Shown here: piece by piece, positions 8,601-16,289 of the stretch
Numbering within the stretch: the first letter of the stretch is position 1
How the letters are laid out: the number at the start of each line of letters is the position of its first letter
Assembly (NCBI GenBank): GCA_035550515.1
Contig: DASZOZ010000010.1
Coordinates: forward strand, 31,413 to 95,412
DNA: 64,000 bases
Direction of reading: 5' to 3'
DNA from: DATARH01 sp035550515
Lineage (GTDB): Bacteria > Pseudomonadota > Alphaproteobacteria > ATCC43930 > CGMCC-115725
The notes under the pieces: model-generated
Seen by the model: the letters and a program-made list of their open reading frames with translations, nothing else
Databases searched by the model: none
Told to the model about the DNA's origin: nothing
Made by a program: the position numbers and the translations under genes

Positions 8601-8823
8601 TCCCGACGACGGGCGGTCCGCCGCTCGTATGGGTCGGTGCCGTGGTGGCGTCGATCGTGACCGGGTGGGTGAGCGCCGGCAGGGCGCTCGCCAGGGTGAT
8701 GGTGCCGTTGACGGCGAAATCGATGACGGTCGGACTGCCGGAATCGGCGTTTGCCGCGGTGATGGCCGCGCGCAGCGAGCCTGCGCCGGAATCGTTAAGA
8801 TTAGTGACGGTGAAGGTCGTCAT
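5677..8823 (-). CDS. Large repeat protein: parallel beta-helix plus VCBS/FG-GAP-like repeats, probably secreted
   Basis: 1048-residue extracellular-type protein rich in Gly, Asn, Thr and Ser, with almost no Cys. The N terminus (FTVTNLNDSGAGSLRAAI) resembles the CSLREA-type opening of secreted beta-helix proteins. Residues about 70-660 are right-handed beta-helix repeats with recurring NTIGG, GNVISGN and NGGDGV units. Residues about 685-935 hold five VCBS/FG-GAP-like repeats, two of them with DxNxDG calcium-binding loops (DFNSDGNAD, DFNGDGNAD). The C-terminal part (TLYDADQGTDTVVGF...) resembles tails of type I secreted proteins. There is no N-terminal signal peptide, so type I secretion is inferred. 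The start at 8823 is set by an AGGGGAG site 6 bases upstream; an ATG two codons earlier abuts that site. Substrate or partner unknown; adhesin or polysaccharide-active roles are possible. Confidence 0.8.
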   Translation of the reverse strand: MTTFTVTNLNDSGAGSLRAAITAANADSGSPTVIDFAVNGTITLASALPALTHPVTIDATTAPTHTSGGPPVVGIDFAGNSGLVFDTGSDGSQLLGLSLTDAGGLGGNGVTLVAGSITLNNNYIGLDLSGQAAGNALDGVLVTQTSTNNQIGVNPTSSLGTTAAAGVVGNVISGNGGNGITLFGSSGNTIIVNRIGTDPTGLSAIANGRNGIDITGGSANNTIGGAAYIDATSGTANNPTGTEGGAVPTFVTPPLGNLISGNTQSGVLIDTGSENNTLSGNFIGTTADGSKPLGNGGDGVWINGADNNSLIGTSLLNPPGSPDPGSVNRTPFNYYNVVSGNGGNGLHVTDSDNVTVQANFFGVGANNASVVANQLNGILVDGSSQTTTVGGVIPLGNVSSGNGLNGIQVSGTASGFTSFNTFGGGLAFGPAAPNGNDGILITSDDSSGAGANVLQTNVFSGNTNNGIELAGNASGVQIDPNIVGLVTAGNAPLPNGGDGLLITGNANNNVIGGNVPSIIPNQAFSGNKGYGIAIVGQAHDNQITPFNMVGTGVSGLGPPVNPALPNGAGGILIGGSTYNNTIGGDASPNASGNTENVIAGNTGDAITVLAGTGDNPLLNNKIGVDQLGVPLPNGGAIVRSIGTGTFAGLASVAGQVSGLPSGQQQLALATEDGSGVTQTTIPGAQMGGEWTAVGMADFNSDGNADALWTNGTGGQAAIWELSNAQLVGFGIPSGQMGAEWQVGATGDFNGDGNADILWHAESGTDAGQVAIWSMDGTNLSGFSISSGQIGVEWNPVATGDFYGTGSSGVLWESNTGVVQDWSLNGPDLVTLNDNVGQIGAEWRVAGVGHFNGIGSGSTDNDIVWVDKNNDVQIWQMTNGVIGQIVTPVGNMGPTWSLEGVGDYTASGNSELLWVNANGQSVVWQLNGATVTPLAATPGTQHVASGQTVTAPTITNGTLQLDPGAIVQGPITFAAGATGTLYDADQGTDTVVGFNEGSGQLKFVGQNPTSEASVIASSQVVGGNTVLTFPDHTSVVLAGVTHVDTGIFS
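6020..6767. repeat. Five tandem VCBS/FG-GAP-like coding repeats
   Basis: Within the large repeat protein, about 50 codons recur five times in tandem. Each unit begins G-x-x-W (GGEWTAVG, GAEWQVGA, GVEWNPVA, GAEWRVAG, GPTWSLEG), passes through a D/H-F/Y-loop and an LW or VW strand, and ends in GQM, GQI or GNM. The DNA of adjacent units is visibly similar, so the array probably arose by duplication inside the gene and could change copy number by recombination. Confidence 0.75.
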
Positions 8824-8939
8824 CGACATCTCCCCTATTTTCTAATTGGCACTACGGACGTTCACGTAGACGGCAAGCGATGGCGCAACCGCATAGGCAG
8901 GCGGCCCACCGCCTACCCGATGGACGACAACAATTGCAG

Positions 8940-9218
8940 GCGGAAGAGGCGACTTTCCAGACCGAGCGGCCGCCGATCATTCGCCGGCGCGTGAACATTG
9001 CTTTCGATGCCGCGGGAGCGCGCGACTGGCATCGCGGGCGCAAGGAAATCGAGGATTTCCTCAACGGCATCTCTTTCGTTTTCCCCTTCGGCGAGACGTT
9101 CACGATCCGGGCAGTGCGATATTACCAACACCAAATCGACGATCCGGTTCTCAAGGAACAGGTGCGACGTTTTAGCTTTCAGGAGTCGATGCACACCAAG
9201 GGGCACTCTCGCTGCAAC
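8940..9218 (+). pseudogene. Remnant of a metal-dependent hydrolase (Metal_hydrol-like), 3' part lost
   Basis: About 93 codons encode the first third of a protein resembling the predicted metal-dependent hydrolase family PF10118. Recognisable stretches are PPIIRRRVNIAFD, DFLNGISFVFPFGE, FTIRAVRYYQHQI and FQESMHTKGHSRCN. Intact members run on for about 200 more residues. Here the similarity stops near 9218, and what follows is unrelated and lies opposite a small minus-strand gene. The motif usually written MHxxEH reads MHTKGH, so a probable metal ligand is also lost. No convincing start with a ribosome site was found. The family assignment is from memory of its motifs. Confidence 0.6.
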
Positions 9219-9335
9219 GCGGCGATCGTCAACGATTTTCCGCTGGGGCCAACCGTCGGGAAATACTGCGCGCGCGGGCTTTCGCCGGCGACCCGTGGCA
9301 TCGTGGCTGGGCGGCGCGACGAGGTCGGCGGTCCG

Positions 9336-9494
9336 CTATTCCTTATCGCGCGGCTCGGCGGGGGACGCGTCCTCGCGCGCGCGGGCCTGCTCCTTGCGCC
9401 GCCGCAGGTTGTCGCGCAGCGACGCGGCGAGGCGTTTCTCGCGGGCCGTGCGTTCGGCCTGGCGAGCCGGCGTGAGGCGGGGCGTTTCGTTCAT
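9336..9494 (-). CDS. Small basic, highly charged protein
   Basis: 52 residues beginning MNETPRLTPARQAERTAREK, rich in Arg, Ala and Lys and predicted to be mostly helical. It has no signal peptide or membrane segment. Short proteins of this composition (QAER...RLAASLRDNLRRRK) recur in alphaproteobacterial genomes, and I recall the type without a named family. The internal Met at 9494 is chosen because residues upstream of it look like read-through of the region before tRNA-Thr. Function unknown. Confidence 0.5.
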   Translation of the reverse strand: MNETPRLTPARQAERTAREKRLAASLRDNLRRRKEQARAREDASPAEPRDKE

Positions 9495-9591
9495 GCCCGG
9501 CAGCGTCCATGCGGCCGCTCGCCTTGTCAACCGGCGGGGGCTCGTGTATGTCCGGCCTTGGCTTTTCCCGGCCTCGCCCGAGACCCCGGCC

Positions 9592-9666
9592 GCTGCCGTA
9601 GCTCAGTGGTAGAGCACCCCCTTGGTAAGGGGGAGGTCGACAGTTCAATCCTGTCCGGCAGCACCA
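9592..9666 (+). tRNA. tRNA-Thr (anticodon GGT)
   Basis: 75 bases with a complete cloverleaf. The acceptor GCTGCCG pairs with CGGCAGC, and the D arm is GCTC-AGTGGTA-GAGC. The anticodon arm is CCCCC-TTGGTAA-GGGGG (GGT at the centre) and the T arm GACAG-TTCAATC-CTGTC. The discriminator is A and the CCA end is encoded. It decodes ACC/ACT threonine codons. Confidence 0.97.
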
Positions 9667-9679
9667 TCTCGCCCGAGGC

Positions 9680-9886
9680 TCAGGCCGAGCCGCGCGTCCC
9701 CGTCCGCCTGATGCGTTCCACCTGCGCCCGGCATGTGTCGATTTGCGTTCTGATCTCGGCGACGCGGACTTCGTCCCTCTCGTCCGCTGCCTTGGACAGA
9801 TCGGCCCACAGGCGGCTGAGCTGGAGCGCAAGCGACTGGAGCTGATCGCGCTGGTCGCGGGTGATGCCCGTTAACTCGCCGGCCAT
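9680..9886 (-). CDS. Small hypothetical helical protein
   Basis: 68 residues (MAGELTGITRDQRDQLQSLA at the start), rich in Gln, Arg, Leu and Asp with heptad-like spacing, so a short coiled coil is likely. There is no signal peptide or membrane segment. An AGAGGG stretch lies upstream of the ATG. It begins 35 bases after the membrane protein gene on the same strand ends and could share its transcript. I recognise no family. Confidence 0.45.
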   Translation of the reverse strand: MAGELTGITRDQRDQLQSLALQLSRLWADLSKAADERDEVRVAEIRTQIDTCRAQVERIRRTGTRGSA

Positions 9887-9920
9887 CTCCGTGCCCTCTC
9901 AGTATGCCCGCGGGAGGTTG

Positions 9921-10442
9921 TCATCGCAGCTGCGACATCGGGTGAACGAGGCGGAGCAGATAAGCCGCGCCGAGCACCGGCAGCATGACGGTCGCCCCGA
10001 GCAGGAAAAGGTTCCCGGCGGCATAGGCGATGCCCATCGTGGCCGGGGCGGTGGCGAAGTGGATCGCCGCCGCGAACATCGCCCCGTCGAGCCAGAACCC
10101 GACCGCGGTGAGGCCGAACAGGGCAACCAGGCTCGACAGCGCGATCTTGGCGGCGGCCCCATGTCCGGCGAGCAGCGCCGCTGCCGGCTCGTTGATCACG
10201 ACAAACGCGCCGATCGCCGCCAGCACCGCGAGCGCCAGCCGCAGCCCGCCGACCTGGTGGATGCCGCGGATGAGCGGGAACAGGCTGGCCGCGCAAACCG
10301 TCGCGGAAACCAGCCAGTAGCTCGTCGTCACCGCCGCCAGCATGGCGAATTGGCGCGGCGTCCGGAAAACCTTGGTCCCGCCGAGCCGCGCCGCAAAAGC
10401 ATGGAGGCCGGAAACCTGGGTCCATTCCGTTGCGAGCTGCAT
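9921..10442 (-). CDS. Hypothetical integral membrane protein
   Basis: 173 residues starting MQLATEWTQVSGLHAFAAR, with four to five hydrophobic segments (near FAMLAAVTTSYWLVSATVCA, LRLALAVLAAIGAFVVI, ALSSLVALFGLTAVGFWL and LLGATVMLPVLGAAYLL). It is expected in the inner membrane. The Met at 10442 has an AAAGGTGG ribosome site 6 bases upstream; the open frame continues further but without membrane-protein character. The small helical protein gene follows 35 bases downstream. No family recognised. Confidence 0.6.
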   Translation of the reverse strand: MQLATEWTQVSGLHAFAARLGGTKVFRTPRQFAMLAAVTTSYWLVSATVCAASLFPLIRGIHQVGGLRLALAVLAAIGAFVVINEPAAALLAGHGAAAKIALSSLVALFGLTAVGFWLDGAMFAAAIHFATAPATMGIAYAAGNLFLLGATVMLPVLGAAYLLRLVHPMSQLR

Positions 10443-10677
10443 GGCGACCACCTTTCCTCGGCTCGCCTGCGAAAATAGCCGGCTTTGGCCGCAGCCAATG
10501 TGACCGGGATTACACAGGCCGAAATTTTGGCGCCAAATCCCCGACGCCGTTGCGCGAGCCGGCGCTTTACCTGCCGTTAATCGGCCGTCGGCTAGGCTGG
10601 GGCGGTTGGGCTGCGCGGTCGGCGTCGTGATTGACAGAGATAATCGCTTTCTGGAGCCGCAACGCAGCCCGGGCTTG

Positions 10678-11232
10678 ATGGCATGGGCCGTCAAGCAGCT
10701 GACGATGTGGGGCATCGGCGCTTTCTTTGCCTACGCGGTGCTGATGCATAGCCCGCTGTTCAAGCCGCAATTGCCGCAAACCAAACCTCAGGCCGTAGTC
10801 TCCGGCGACACGCCGATCGAGGATCGCACCCCGTTGCGGCCCCTGGGCAAGGCCGCGCCGCCGACGGTCTATTCGCTGAGCCTGCGCGCACGGCCCGACG
10901 GCTATGCCTATGTCAAGGCGTCGGTCAACGGCGCCGAGATGGTCATGGCCTTCGACACCGGTGCATCGTCGGTATCGCTGACCCGGGCCGACGCGATCCG
11001 CGCCGGGGTGGCCGGCAGCCTCAATTATTCGCTGTCGTTTGCCACCGCCAACGGCCGGGCGCGCGGCGCGCCGGTGATGTTGCGCGAGATCCGCATCGGC
11101 CAGCTGGTGATCCCCGACGTGCACGCCGTCGTCATGGAGAACATGCAGGTTTCGCTGCTGGGCCAGACGTTTCTCAGCCGCCTGCGCAGCTACCAGATGC
11201 AGGACGGTGTGCTGACGCTGACCTGGCAGTAG
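10678..11232 (+). CDS. Membrane-anchored retropepsin-like aspartic protease (TIGR02281 type)
   Basis: 184 residues from the ATG at 10678. One N-terminal membrane segment (MWGIGAFFAYAVLMH) is followed by a Pro-rich linker and a single retropepsin-like domain. The active-site motif FDTGASSVSLT is intact and LGQTFLSRL closes the fold. This matches the clan AA protease family common in alphaproteobacteria, presumably working as a dimer with the domain in the periplasm. TTG (10606) and GTG (10627) are alternative in-frame starts; none has a clear ribosome site and the extra codons are less GC-rich at position three. It converges with the lipoprotein gene one base beyond. Confidence 0.8.
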   Translation: MAWAVKQLTMWGIGAFFAYAVLMHSPLFKPQLPQTKPQAVVSGDTPIEDRTPLRPLGKAAPPTVYSLSLRARPDGYAYVKASVNGAEMVMAFDTGASSVSLTRADAIRAGVAGSLNYSLSFATANGRARGAPVMLREIRIGQLVIPDVHAVVMENMQVSLLGQTFLSRLRSYQMQDGVLTLTWQ

Positions 11233-11233
11233 G

Positions 11234-11656
11234 CTACTGCAGCATCGCCTGCAGCCGGTCGACGCGGTGCTCCGCCACCGTGCGCCGGCCGTTGTCGCGG
11301 TCGCGCATGGCCGCGTTGACCAGTTCGTCGGCCTCGGCCATCTTGCGTTGCCCTTCGCGCGGCGACAGCACGCCGCGATCGATCTGCCCCGAATATTTGA
11401 CGCGCAACTGCTCCTGGAGCCGCACCAGGTCGGGGTGCTTCGCCAGCGGGATCGCGTCGCGCTCGACCGCGGCGTTGACGCATTCGGCATGCGGCAGGTA
11501 GTTGCCGATCCGCTCGGGGAATTGCCTGTTGCAAGCCCGCCGGTCGGCGGCGAGATCGCCCGGCGGGCCGCCGAGCGTGGGTACCGCGAAAGGCGAGGGG
11601 ATGGCGCACCCGGCGAGGCCGCAGCACAGGATCGCCGTCGCCAGGATGCGCCGCAT
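11234..11656 (-). CDS. Predicted lipoprotein, unknown function
   Basis: 140 residues. The N terminus MRRILATAILCCGLAGCAIP is a type II signal peptide with lipobox LAGC, so the mature protein should be lipid-anchored in the envelope. The remainder is hydrophilic and mostly helical (RQFPERIGNYLPHAECVNAA, LAKHPDLVRLQEQLR), with two Cys residues that could form a disulfide. Two ATGs lie two codons apart; the second (11656) has GGGAG at proper distance. It converges with the aspartic protease gene. The family is not recognised. Confidence 0.65.
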   Translation of the reverse strand: MRRILATAILCCGLAGCAIPSPFAVPTLGGPPGDLAADRRACNRQFPERIGNYLPHAECVNAAVERDAIPLAKHPDLVRLQEQLRVKYSGQIDRGVLSPREGQRKMAEADELVNAAMRDRDNGRRTVAEHRVDRLQAMLQ

Positions 11657-11787
11657 TGCCATCTCCCAAACGATTTGCGGTTGAAGAACGGCCGGTCCGC
11701 TCGCTGGTTCCATTCCGTCCGGTTCGCTCGCTGCCCTCCCGACCCTCTCCCCGCTAGCCGCGCGTTTGCGGCGAGCGGAAGACGAGC

Positions 11788-12855
11788 TCAGCGGATCGCA
11801 TAGAGCAGGTCCGGTGACGGCGCGGCCTTGCCGAGCTCGACCTGCTTCACCGCCGCGATCAGCTGTTCGTGCGTCGCCGTCGGCAGGCCGAGCGCCCTGC
11901 CGCGCTCGACGATGACGCCGTTGATGAAGTCGATCTCGGTGCGCCGGCCCTTCTGCATGTCCTGGCCCATCGACGGCCGCTGCGCCTCGCTGCGGCCTTG
12001 CGAGTTGCGCAAGGCCAGCATCAGCGCCTCGACCTCGGCGCGCGCCGCGGCGTCGCCCTCGGACGCGCGGGCCAGCTTCTCGGCGTCCTGGCCGGCGATG
12101 TCCTCCAGCCGGTAGCCCTGCGCCTGGCCGATCCGCACCGCCTCGCCGCCGAGCTTGATGATGACCTCGCGGATGCGGTCGTCCTGGCGCATCGCGTTGC
12201 CCGAGAGGCCCGAGGCGGCCGAGACGCCGTTATGCATGCCATTGACGCAGAGTTTCGACCAGCGCTCGCCCCACAGATTGTCGGTCACCTTGCAGGTATC
12301 GACGGTGCGGATCATCGCGCCGAGCTCCTCGATCCGCGCGGTCATCCTGCCGTGCACTTCGCCGACCCGGTAGACCTCGTGTCCCGGCGGGTTCTTGGCG
12401 CCGGTGCGGCGGATCCTGCCGGGTGCGTAAAGCTCGGCCGAGAGGATCGCGGCGATCGCGCCGACCGTCTTGCCCCAGCCGACCACGCCGGCGATGCGCT
12501 CCTCGTTGATGCAGTTCTGCAGCGAGACCATGTAGCCGCCCGGCGCCAGGTACTGCTTCATCATCGTCGCCGCCCATACGGTGTCGTACGACTTCATCGA
12601 GATAAAGCAGATGTCGATCGGCGGCTGCTTGGCGAGCTCCTGCGCCTCGGTGAGGTGCATGGTCTTGGGCCGCGCCCGCACGAACTCGGCCTCGGTGACC
12701 CCTTCGAGCGCCAGCCCGTCCCTGCGGATCGCCTCGATATGCTCGGGCCACGGGTCGATCAGCGTCACGTCGAACCCGTTATGCGCCAGGTTGCCGCCGG
12801 TATAGCCGCCGATCGCCCCCGCGCCGAACACCACGATCCGCTTGTCGCTCGCCAT
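11788..12855 (-). CDS. 2-dehydropantoate 2-reductase family protein
   Basis: 355 residues of the ApbA/PanE fold: NAD(P)-binding VVFGAGAIGGYTGGNLA at residues 8-24, then a C-terminal helical domain with the conserved Lys region (ERWSKLCVNGMHNGVSA). Ketopantoate reductase (EC 1.1.1.169) supplies pantoate for CoA, but this member is longer than classical PanE (about 300). Many genomes carry such extra paralogues of unknown substrate, so the specific reaction is not certain. The start MASDKRIVVFG is chosen because upstream codons lack family character. It is divergent from the CVNH protein gene. Confidence 0.78.
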   Translation of the reverse strand: MASDKRIVVFGAGAIGGYTGGNLAHNGFDVTLIDPWPEHIEAIRRDGLALEGVTEAEFVRARPKTMHLTEAQELAKQPPIDICFISMKSYDTVWAATMMKQYLAPGGYMVSLQNCINEERIAGVVGWGKTVGAIAAILSAELYAPGRIRRTGAKNPPGHEVYRVGEVHGRMTARIEELGAMIRTVDTCKVTDNLWGERWSKLCVNGMHNGVSAASGLSGNAMRQDDRIREVIIKLGGEAVRIGQAQGYRLEDIAGQDAEKLARASEGDAAARAEVEALMLALRNSQGRSEAQRPSMGQDMQKGRRTEIDFINGVIVERGRALGLPTATHEQLIAAVKQVELGKAAPSPDLLYAIR

Positions 12856-12984
12856 CGTCCCGCTCCCCGGTGATTCGCCGACGGCGATAATAAGCACCGG
12901 CGCGCGGCCGGCAGAAGTGCGGAATGCGCGATGGGCTGCGGCGTTGTTGGCGGCATTCGCTTCCTGTTGAGGACGGGTGGAGTT

Positions 12985-13503
12985 ATGTGGGTCGTACCGA
13001 TGCGCTCGTTTGTTCTCGCCGCAGCCGTTGCGGGTCTTGCCGCGGCCGGTGGCGGCCCGGCCCGGGCGCAGGCCATACCGCCGGGCAGCTACCAGCGGTC
13101 GTGCACGCAGATTCATTGGGCCGGCACAACCCTGGTGGCGGAATGCCGCCGGGCCGACGGGCGGATGCAGGGCACCGGTCTGCCCGACGCCAATCGTTGC
13201 GCCGGCGACATCGGCAACAATAACGGCCGGCTCCAGTGCACCTATGCCGGCGGCGGGCAATCGCCGGGTTCGTCGCCGGTGCCGCGCGGCCAACCGGGGC
13301 CGTCTCAAGGCTACGGTCCGGGACCCGGACCCGGCTACGGCGGACCCGGCTACGCCGATCGCCGGGAGCGTTGCGAGCATCTGCGGCACGAGCAGAACGA
13401 GTTGCGCGGCCGCATCCCCTATACCTGGGGTGCGGAGCGCGACCGCCTCGAGCACCGTCTGCACGAGATCCGCAAAGACCGCGACCGTCTCGGCTGCGGC
13501 TAG
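12985..13503 (+). CDS. Secreted CVNH (cyanovirin-N homology) domain protein
   Basis: 172 residues. The signal peptide ends at ARAQA (near residue 29). It is followed by a CVNH-like sugar-binding domain (GSYQRSCTQIHW, LVAECRRADGRM, CAGDIGNNNGRLQC) with the paired Cys pattern of that family. A Gly/Pro/Tyr-rich linker follows, then a charged C-terminal helix (CEHLRHEQNELRGRIPY...) with two Cys. It is probably periplasmic or extracellular. The start at 12985 follows GGTGGAG closely; a Met five codons later is an alternative. The ligand is unknown; CVNH proteins often bind mannose-type glycans. Confidence 0.75.
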   Translation: MWVVPMRSFVLAAAVAGLAAAGGGPARAQAIPPGSYQRSCTQIHWAGTTLVAECRRADGRMQGTGLPDANRCAGDIGNNNGRLQCTYAGGGQSPGSSPVPRGQPGPSQGYGPGPGPGYGGPGYADRRERCEHLRHEQNELRGRIPYTWGAERDRLEHRLHEIRKDRDRLGCG

Positions 13504-13738
13504 GGGACGAGGATCGGCGGCGGGGCCGGCCCTGCCCGGCTCGTCGGCTCCGGGCTGCGCCCGCGCCGCGCCGAAGCCGGCCGGCCCGGTCTTCTGCACG
13601 CCAAGCGCGGATACGGCCGCGAAACATGCATATCTCCCGGCGAACGGCTGCGGCTATGTCTACGGTCGAAGCCGGAGTGCGACCGATCGGCGCGCTCGGG
13701 CCAACGGCAGGCGATGCCGACCAAGGGAGGGACCCGGA

Positions 13739-15331
13739 ATGGATTATCGAAAGCGTATGCTAACCGCGGCGATGCTCGCCTTGCCCCTGCTGGCGAGCAC
13801 AGCCGCCAACGCGCAAAAGCAGGGCGGCACGCTGCGCATCTTTCACCGCGACAGCCCGGCCAACATGTCGATCCACGAGGAGGGCACGATTTCGGTGGTG
13901 GCGCCGATGATGCCCATTTTCAACAACCTCGTGCTGTTCAACCAGCACGAAAAGCAGAACCGGCTCGACGACATCGTCCCCGACCTCGCCGACAGCTGGA
14001 GCTGGAGCGATGACGGCAAGGACCTGACGTTCAAGCTGCACCAGGGCGTCAAATGGCATGACGGCAAGCCGTTCACCGCCGCCGACGTCAAATGCACCTG
14101 GGACCTGCTGCAGAACAAGACGGCGGAAAAGCTGCGCCTCAACGCCCGCGAAGCGTGGTGGGCCAATCTCGACAACGTCACCGCCGACAACGATTTCCAG
14201 GCGACGTTTCACCTGAAGCGGCCGCAGCCGGCGTTTCTCGCTTTTCTCGCCTCCGGGTTCACCCCGGTCTACCCGTGCCATGTCTCGCCCGGGCAGATGC
14301 GGCAGCACCCGATCGGCACCGGGCCGTTCAAGTTCGCCGAATACAAGCCGAACCAGTCGATCAAGGTGGTCAAGAACCCGGACTATTGGAAACCGGGCCG
14401 GCCCTATCTCGACGCGATCGAGTGGACGATCATCCCGAACCGCTCGACGCAGATGCTGGCCTTTATCGCCGGCCAGTTCGACATGACCTTCCCCTATGAG
14501 GTCACGGCGCCGAACATGAAGGACATCAAGAGCCAGATGCCCAGCGCGATCTGCGAGATCGCGCCGACCAATTTCGCGCCGAACCTGCTGATGACGCGCA
14601 AGCCGCCGTTCGACAATCCCGAGCTGCGCAAGGCGGTGGCGATGACGATCGACCACAAGGCCTTTGTCGACATCCTCGGCGAGGGCAACGGCGATATCGG
14701 CACGGCGGTACAGCCGGGGCCCGAAGGACAATGGGCGATGCCCAAGGAGATGCGCGAGCAGCTGCCGGGCTACAGCCCGGATGTCGCCAAATCGCGCGAG
14801 GAAGCCCGCAAGATCATGCAGTCGCTCGGCTACGGCCCGGACAAGCACCTCGCGTTCAAGATCGCCGCGCGCAACCTGCCGGACTATCGCGATGCCGCCT
14901 CGCTGGTGATCGACCAGCTAAAGCAGATCAATATCGACGCCGAACTCGAGCTGGTCGAGACCGCGCAATGGCTGCCCAGGCTGGTGCGCTCGGATTTCGT
15001 CCTGGCGCAGAGCGTGGCGGGCGCCGGCATCGACGACCCCGACCAGACTTTCTACGAGAATTACGGCTGCACCTCGAACCGCAACTACACGCATTACTGC
15101 GACCCCGAGATCGAGAAGATGATCGACCAGCAGTCGATGGAACGCGACCAGGAGAAGCGCAAGAAGCTGGTCTGGGCGATCGACAGCAAGCTGCAGCAGG
15201 CGGTGGTGCGGCCGATCGAGTTCTACCTGCGCAAGGCGACCTGCTGGCGGCCCGAGGTCAAGGGGCTGAACATCATGGTCAACAGCTCCTACAACGGCTG
15301 GCGCTTCGAGGACGTCTGGCTCGACAAATAG
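13739..15331 (+). CDS. ABC transporter substrate-binding protein, family 5 (peptide/solute)
   Basis: 530-residue periplasmic binding protein of the SBP_bac_5 family (DppA/OppA-like). A signal peptide ends near ANAQ. Family features include GGTLRIF at the mature start, PDLADSWSWSDDGKDLTFKL, the motif VKWHDGKPFTAADV and GTGPFKF. GGGAGGG lies 8 bases before the ATG. No permease or ATPase genes are beside it, so it must use transporter parts encoded elsewhere or be a stand-alone receptor. The substrate cannot be read from sequence. The oxaloacetate decarboxylase gene follows 90 bases downstream on the same strand. Confidence 0.9.
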   Translation: MDYRKRMLTAAMLALPLLASTAANAQKQGGTLRIFHRDSPANMSIHEEGTISVVAPMMPIFNNLVLFNQHEKQNRLDDIVPDLADSWSWSDDGKDLTFKLHQGVKWHDGKPFTAADVKCTWDLLQNKTAEKLRLNAREAWWANLDNVTADNDFQATFHLKRPQPAFLAFLASGFTPVYPCHVSPGQMRQHPIGTGPFKFAEYKPNQSIKVVKNPDYWKPGRPYLDAIEWTIIPNRSTQMLAFIAGQFDMTFPYEVTAPNMKDIKSQMPSAICEIAPTNFAPNLLMTRKPPFDNPELRKAVAMTIDHKAFVDILGEGNGDIGTAVQPGPEGQWAMPKEMREQLPGYSPDVAKSREEARKIMQSLGYGPDKHLAFKIAARNLPDYRDAASLVIDQLKQINIDAELELVETAQWLPRLVRSDFVLAQSVAGAGIDDPDQTFYENYGCTSNRNYTHYCDPEIEKMIDQQSMERDQEKRKKLVWAIDSKLQQAVVRPIEFYLRKATCWRPEVKGLNIMVNSSYNGWRFEDVWLDK

Positions 15332-15421
15332 CGTGGCGCCGCGATGCGGGTCGAAGAGGGGTTTGACCCGCTCGCGGACATGGTAAGCTCAGGGCGCGAT
15401 ACGCAGCCGGAGATGGAGAGC

Positions 15422-16288
15422 ATGGACTGGAGCGAACGACGGACCCGTTTTCGTGCCCTGATCGCCGGCGAGCGCTGTGTGCATCCGGGTTCGGTGTACG
15501 ACGCGATCTCGGCGCGCATCGCCGAGGATCTGGGGTTCGAGGTCGGCATCTTCTCCGGCTCGATCGGCTCGATGGCGGTGCTCGGCGCGCCCGACATCGT
15601 CGTGCTGACGCTGACCGAGTTCGCTGCCCAGGCCAACCGCGTCTGCCGCGCCGGCAATCTGTGCCTGCTGGTCGACGCCGATCACGGCTATGGCAACGCG
15701 ATGAACGTCCGCCGTACGGTCGAGGAGCTGGAGACCGCCGGCGTCTGCGCGATGTCGATCGAAGACACGGTGCTGCCGCGGCCCTACGGCGCGTCGGGCA
15801 AGCCGACGCTGATCCCGGTCGAGGAGGGGATCGGCAAGATGAAGGCGGCGCTCGATGCGCGCCAGGACAAGAAGCTGGTCATCGCCGGCCGCACCAGCGC
15901 GCTGGCGATCACCGGGCTCGACGACGCGCTGCGGCGGGTCAAGGCCTATGAGGCGGCCGGGGTCGATGCGGTCTTTCTGGCCGGCGGGGTGACGGTCGAG
16001 GCGATCGAGGCGATATCGGCGGAGATCAAGGTGCCGATCATCACCGGTGGCGGCGCCGGCACGCTCGCCGATCTCGACTGGATGGCGGCGCACAAGGTGC
16101 GCGTCGCGCTGCAGGGCCACGCGCCATTTAGCGCCGCGGTGCTGGCGGTCTACAACACGCTGAAGGCGCTGCGCGACGGCACCAGGCCCGAGGCGCTGAC
16201 CGGCATCGCGCCGGCCGAGCTGATGCGCCGCGTCACCCGCGGCGAGGACTATGCCCGCTGGACCAAGGATTTCATGGGCGGGGCGTGA
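15422..16288 (+). CDS. Oxaloacetate decarboxylase, isocitrate lyase/PEP mutase superfamily
   Basis: 288 residues, almost the length of Pseudomonas PA4872, which decarboxylates oxaloacetate to pyruvate and CO2 (EC 4.1.1.112). It shares the pattern SVYDAISARIAEDLGFE, DIVVLTLTEF, metal-site DADHGYGNAMNV, SIEDT, VEEGIGKMKAAL, and RTSALAITGLDDA. The MDWSERR start at 15422 has GGAGA just upstream; an earlier ATG at 15413 abuts its ribosome site. Other superfamily members (2-methylisocitrate lyase, PEP mutase) carry a Cys-containing loop motif not seen here. A lipoprotein gene starts one base after the stop. Confidence 0.82.
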   Translation: MDWSERRTRFRALIAGERCVHPGSVYDAISARIAEDLGFEVGIFSGSIGSMAVLGAPDIVVLTLTEFAAQANRVCRAGNLCLLVDADHGYGNAMNVRRTVEELETAGVCAMSIEDTVLPRPYGASGKPTLIPVEEGIGKMKAALDARQDKKLVIAGRTSALAITGLDDALRRVKAYEAAGVDAVFLAGGVTVEAIEAISAEIKVPIITGGGAGTLADLDWMAAHKVRVALQGHAPFSAAVLAVYNTLKALRDGTRPEALTGIAPAELMRRVTRGEDYARWTKDFMGGA

Positions 16289-16289
16289 C

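Noticed and set aside
13600..13738. Possible N-terminal extension of the peptide-binding protein into upstream sequence
   Set aside because: The ATG at 13739 has a strong GGGAGGG site and begins a proper signal peptide; upstream codons are low-complexity.
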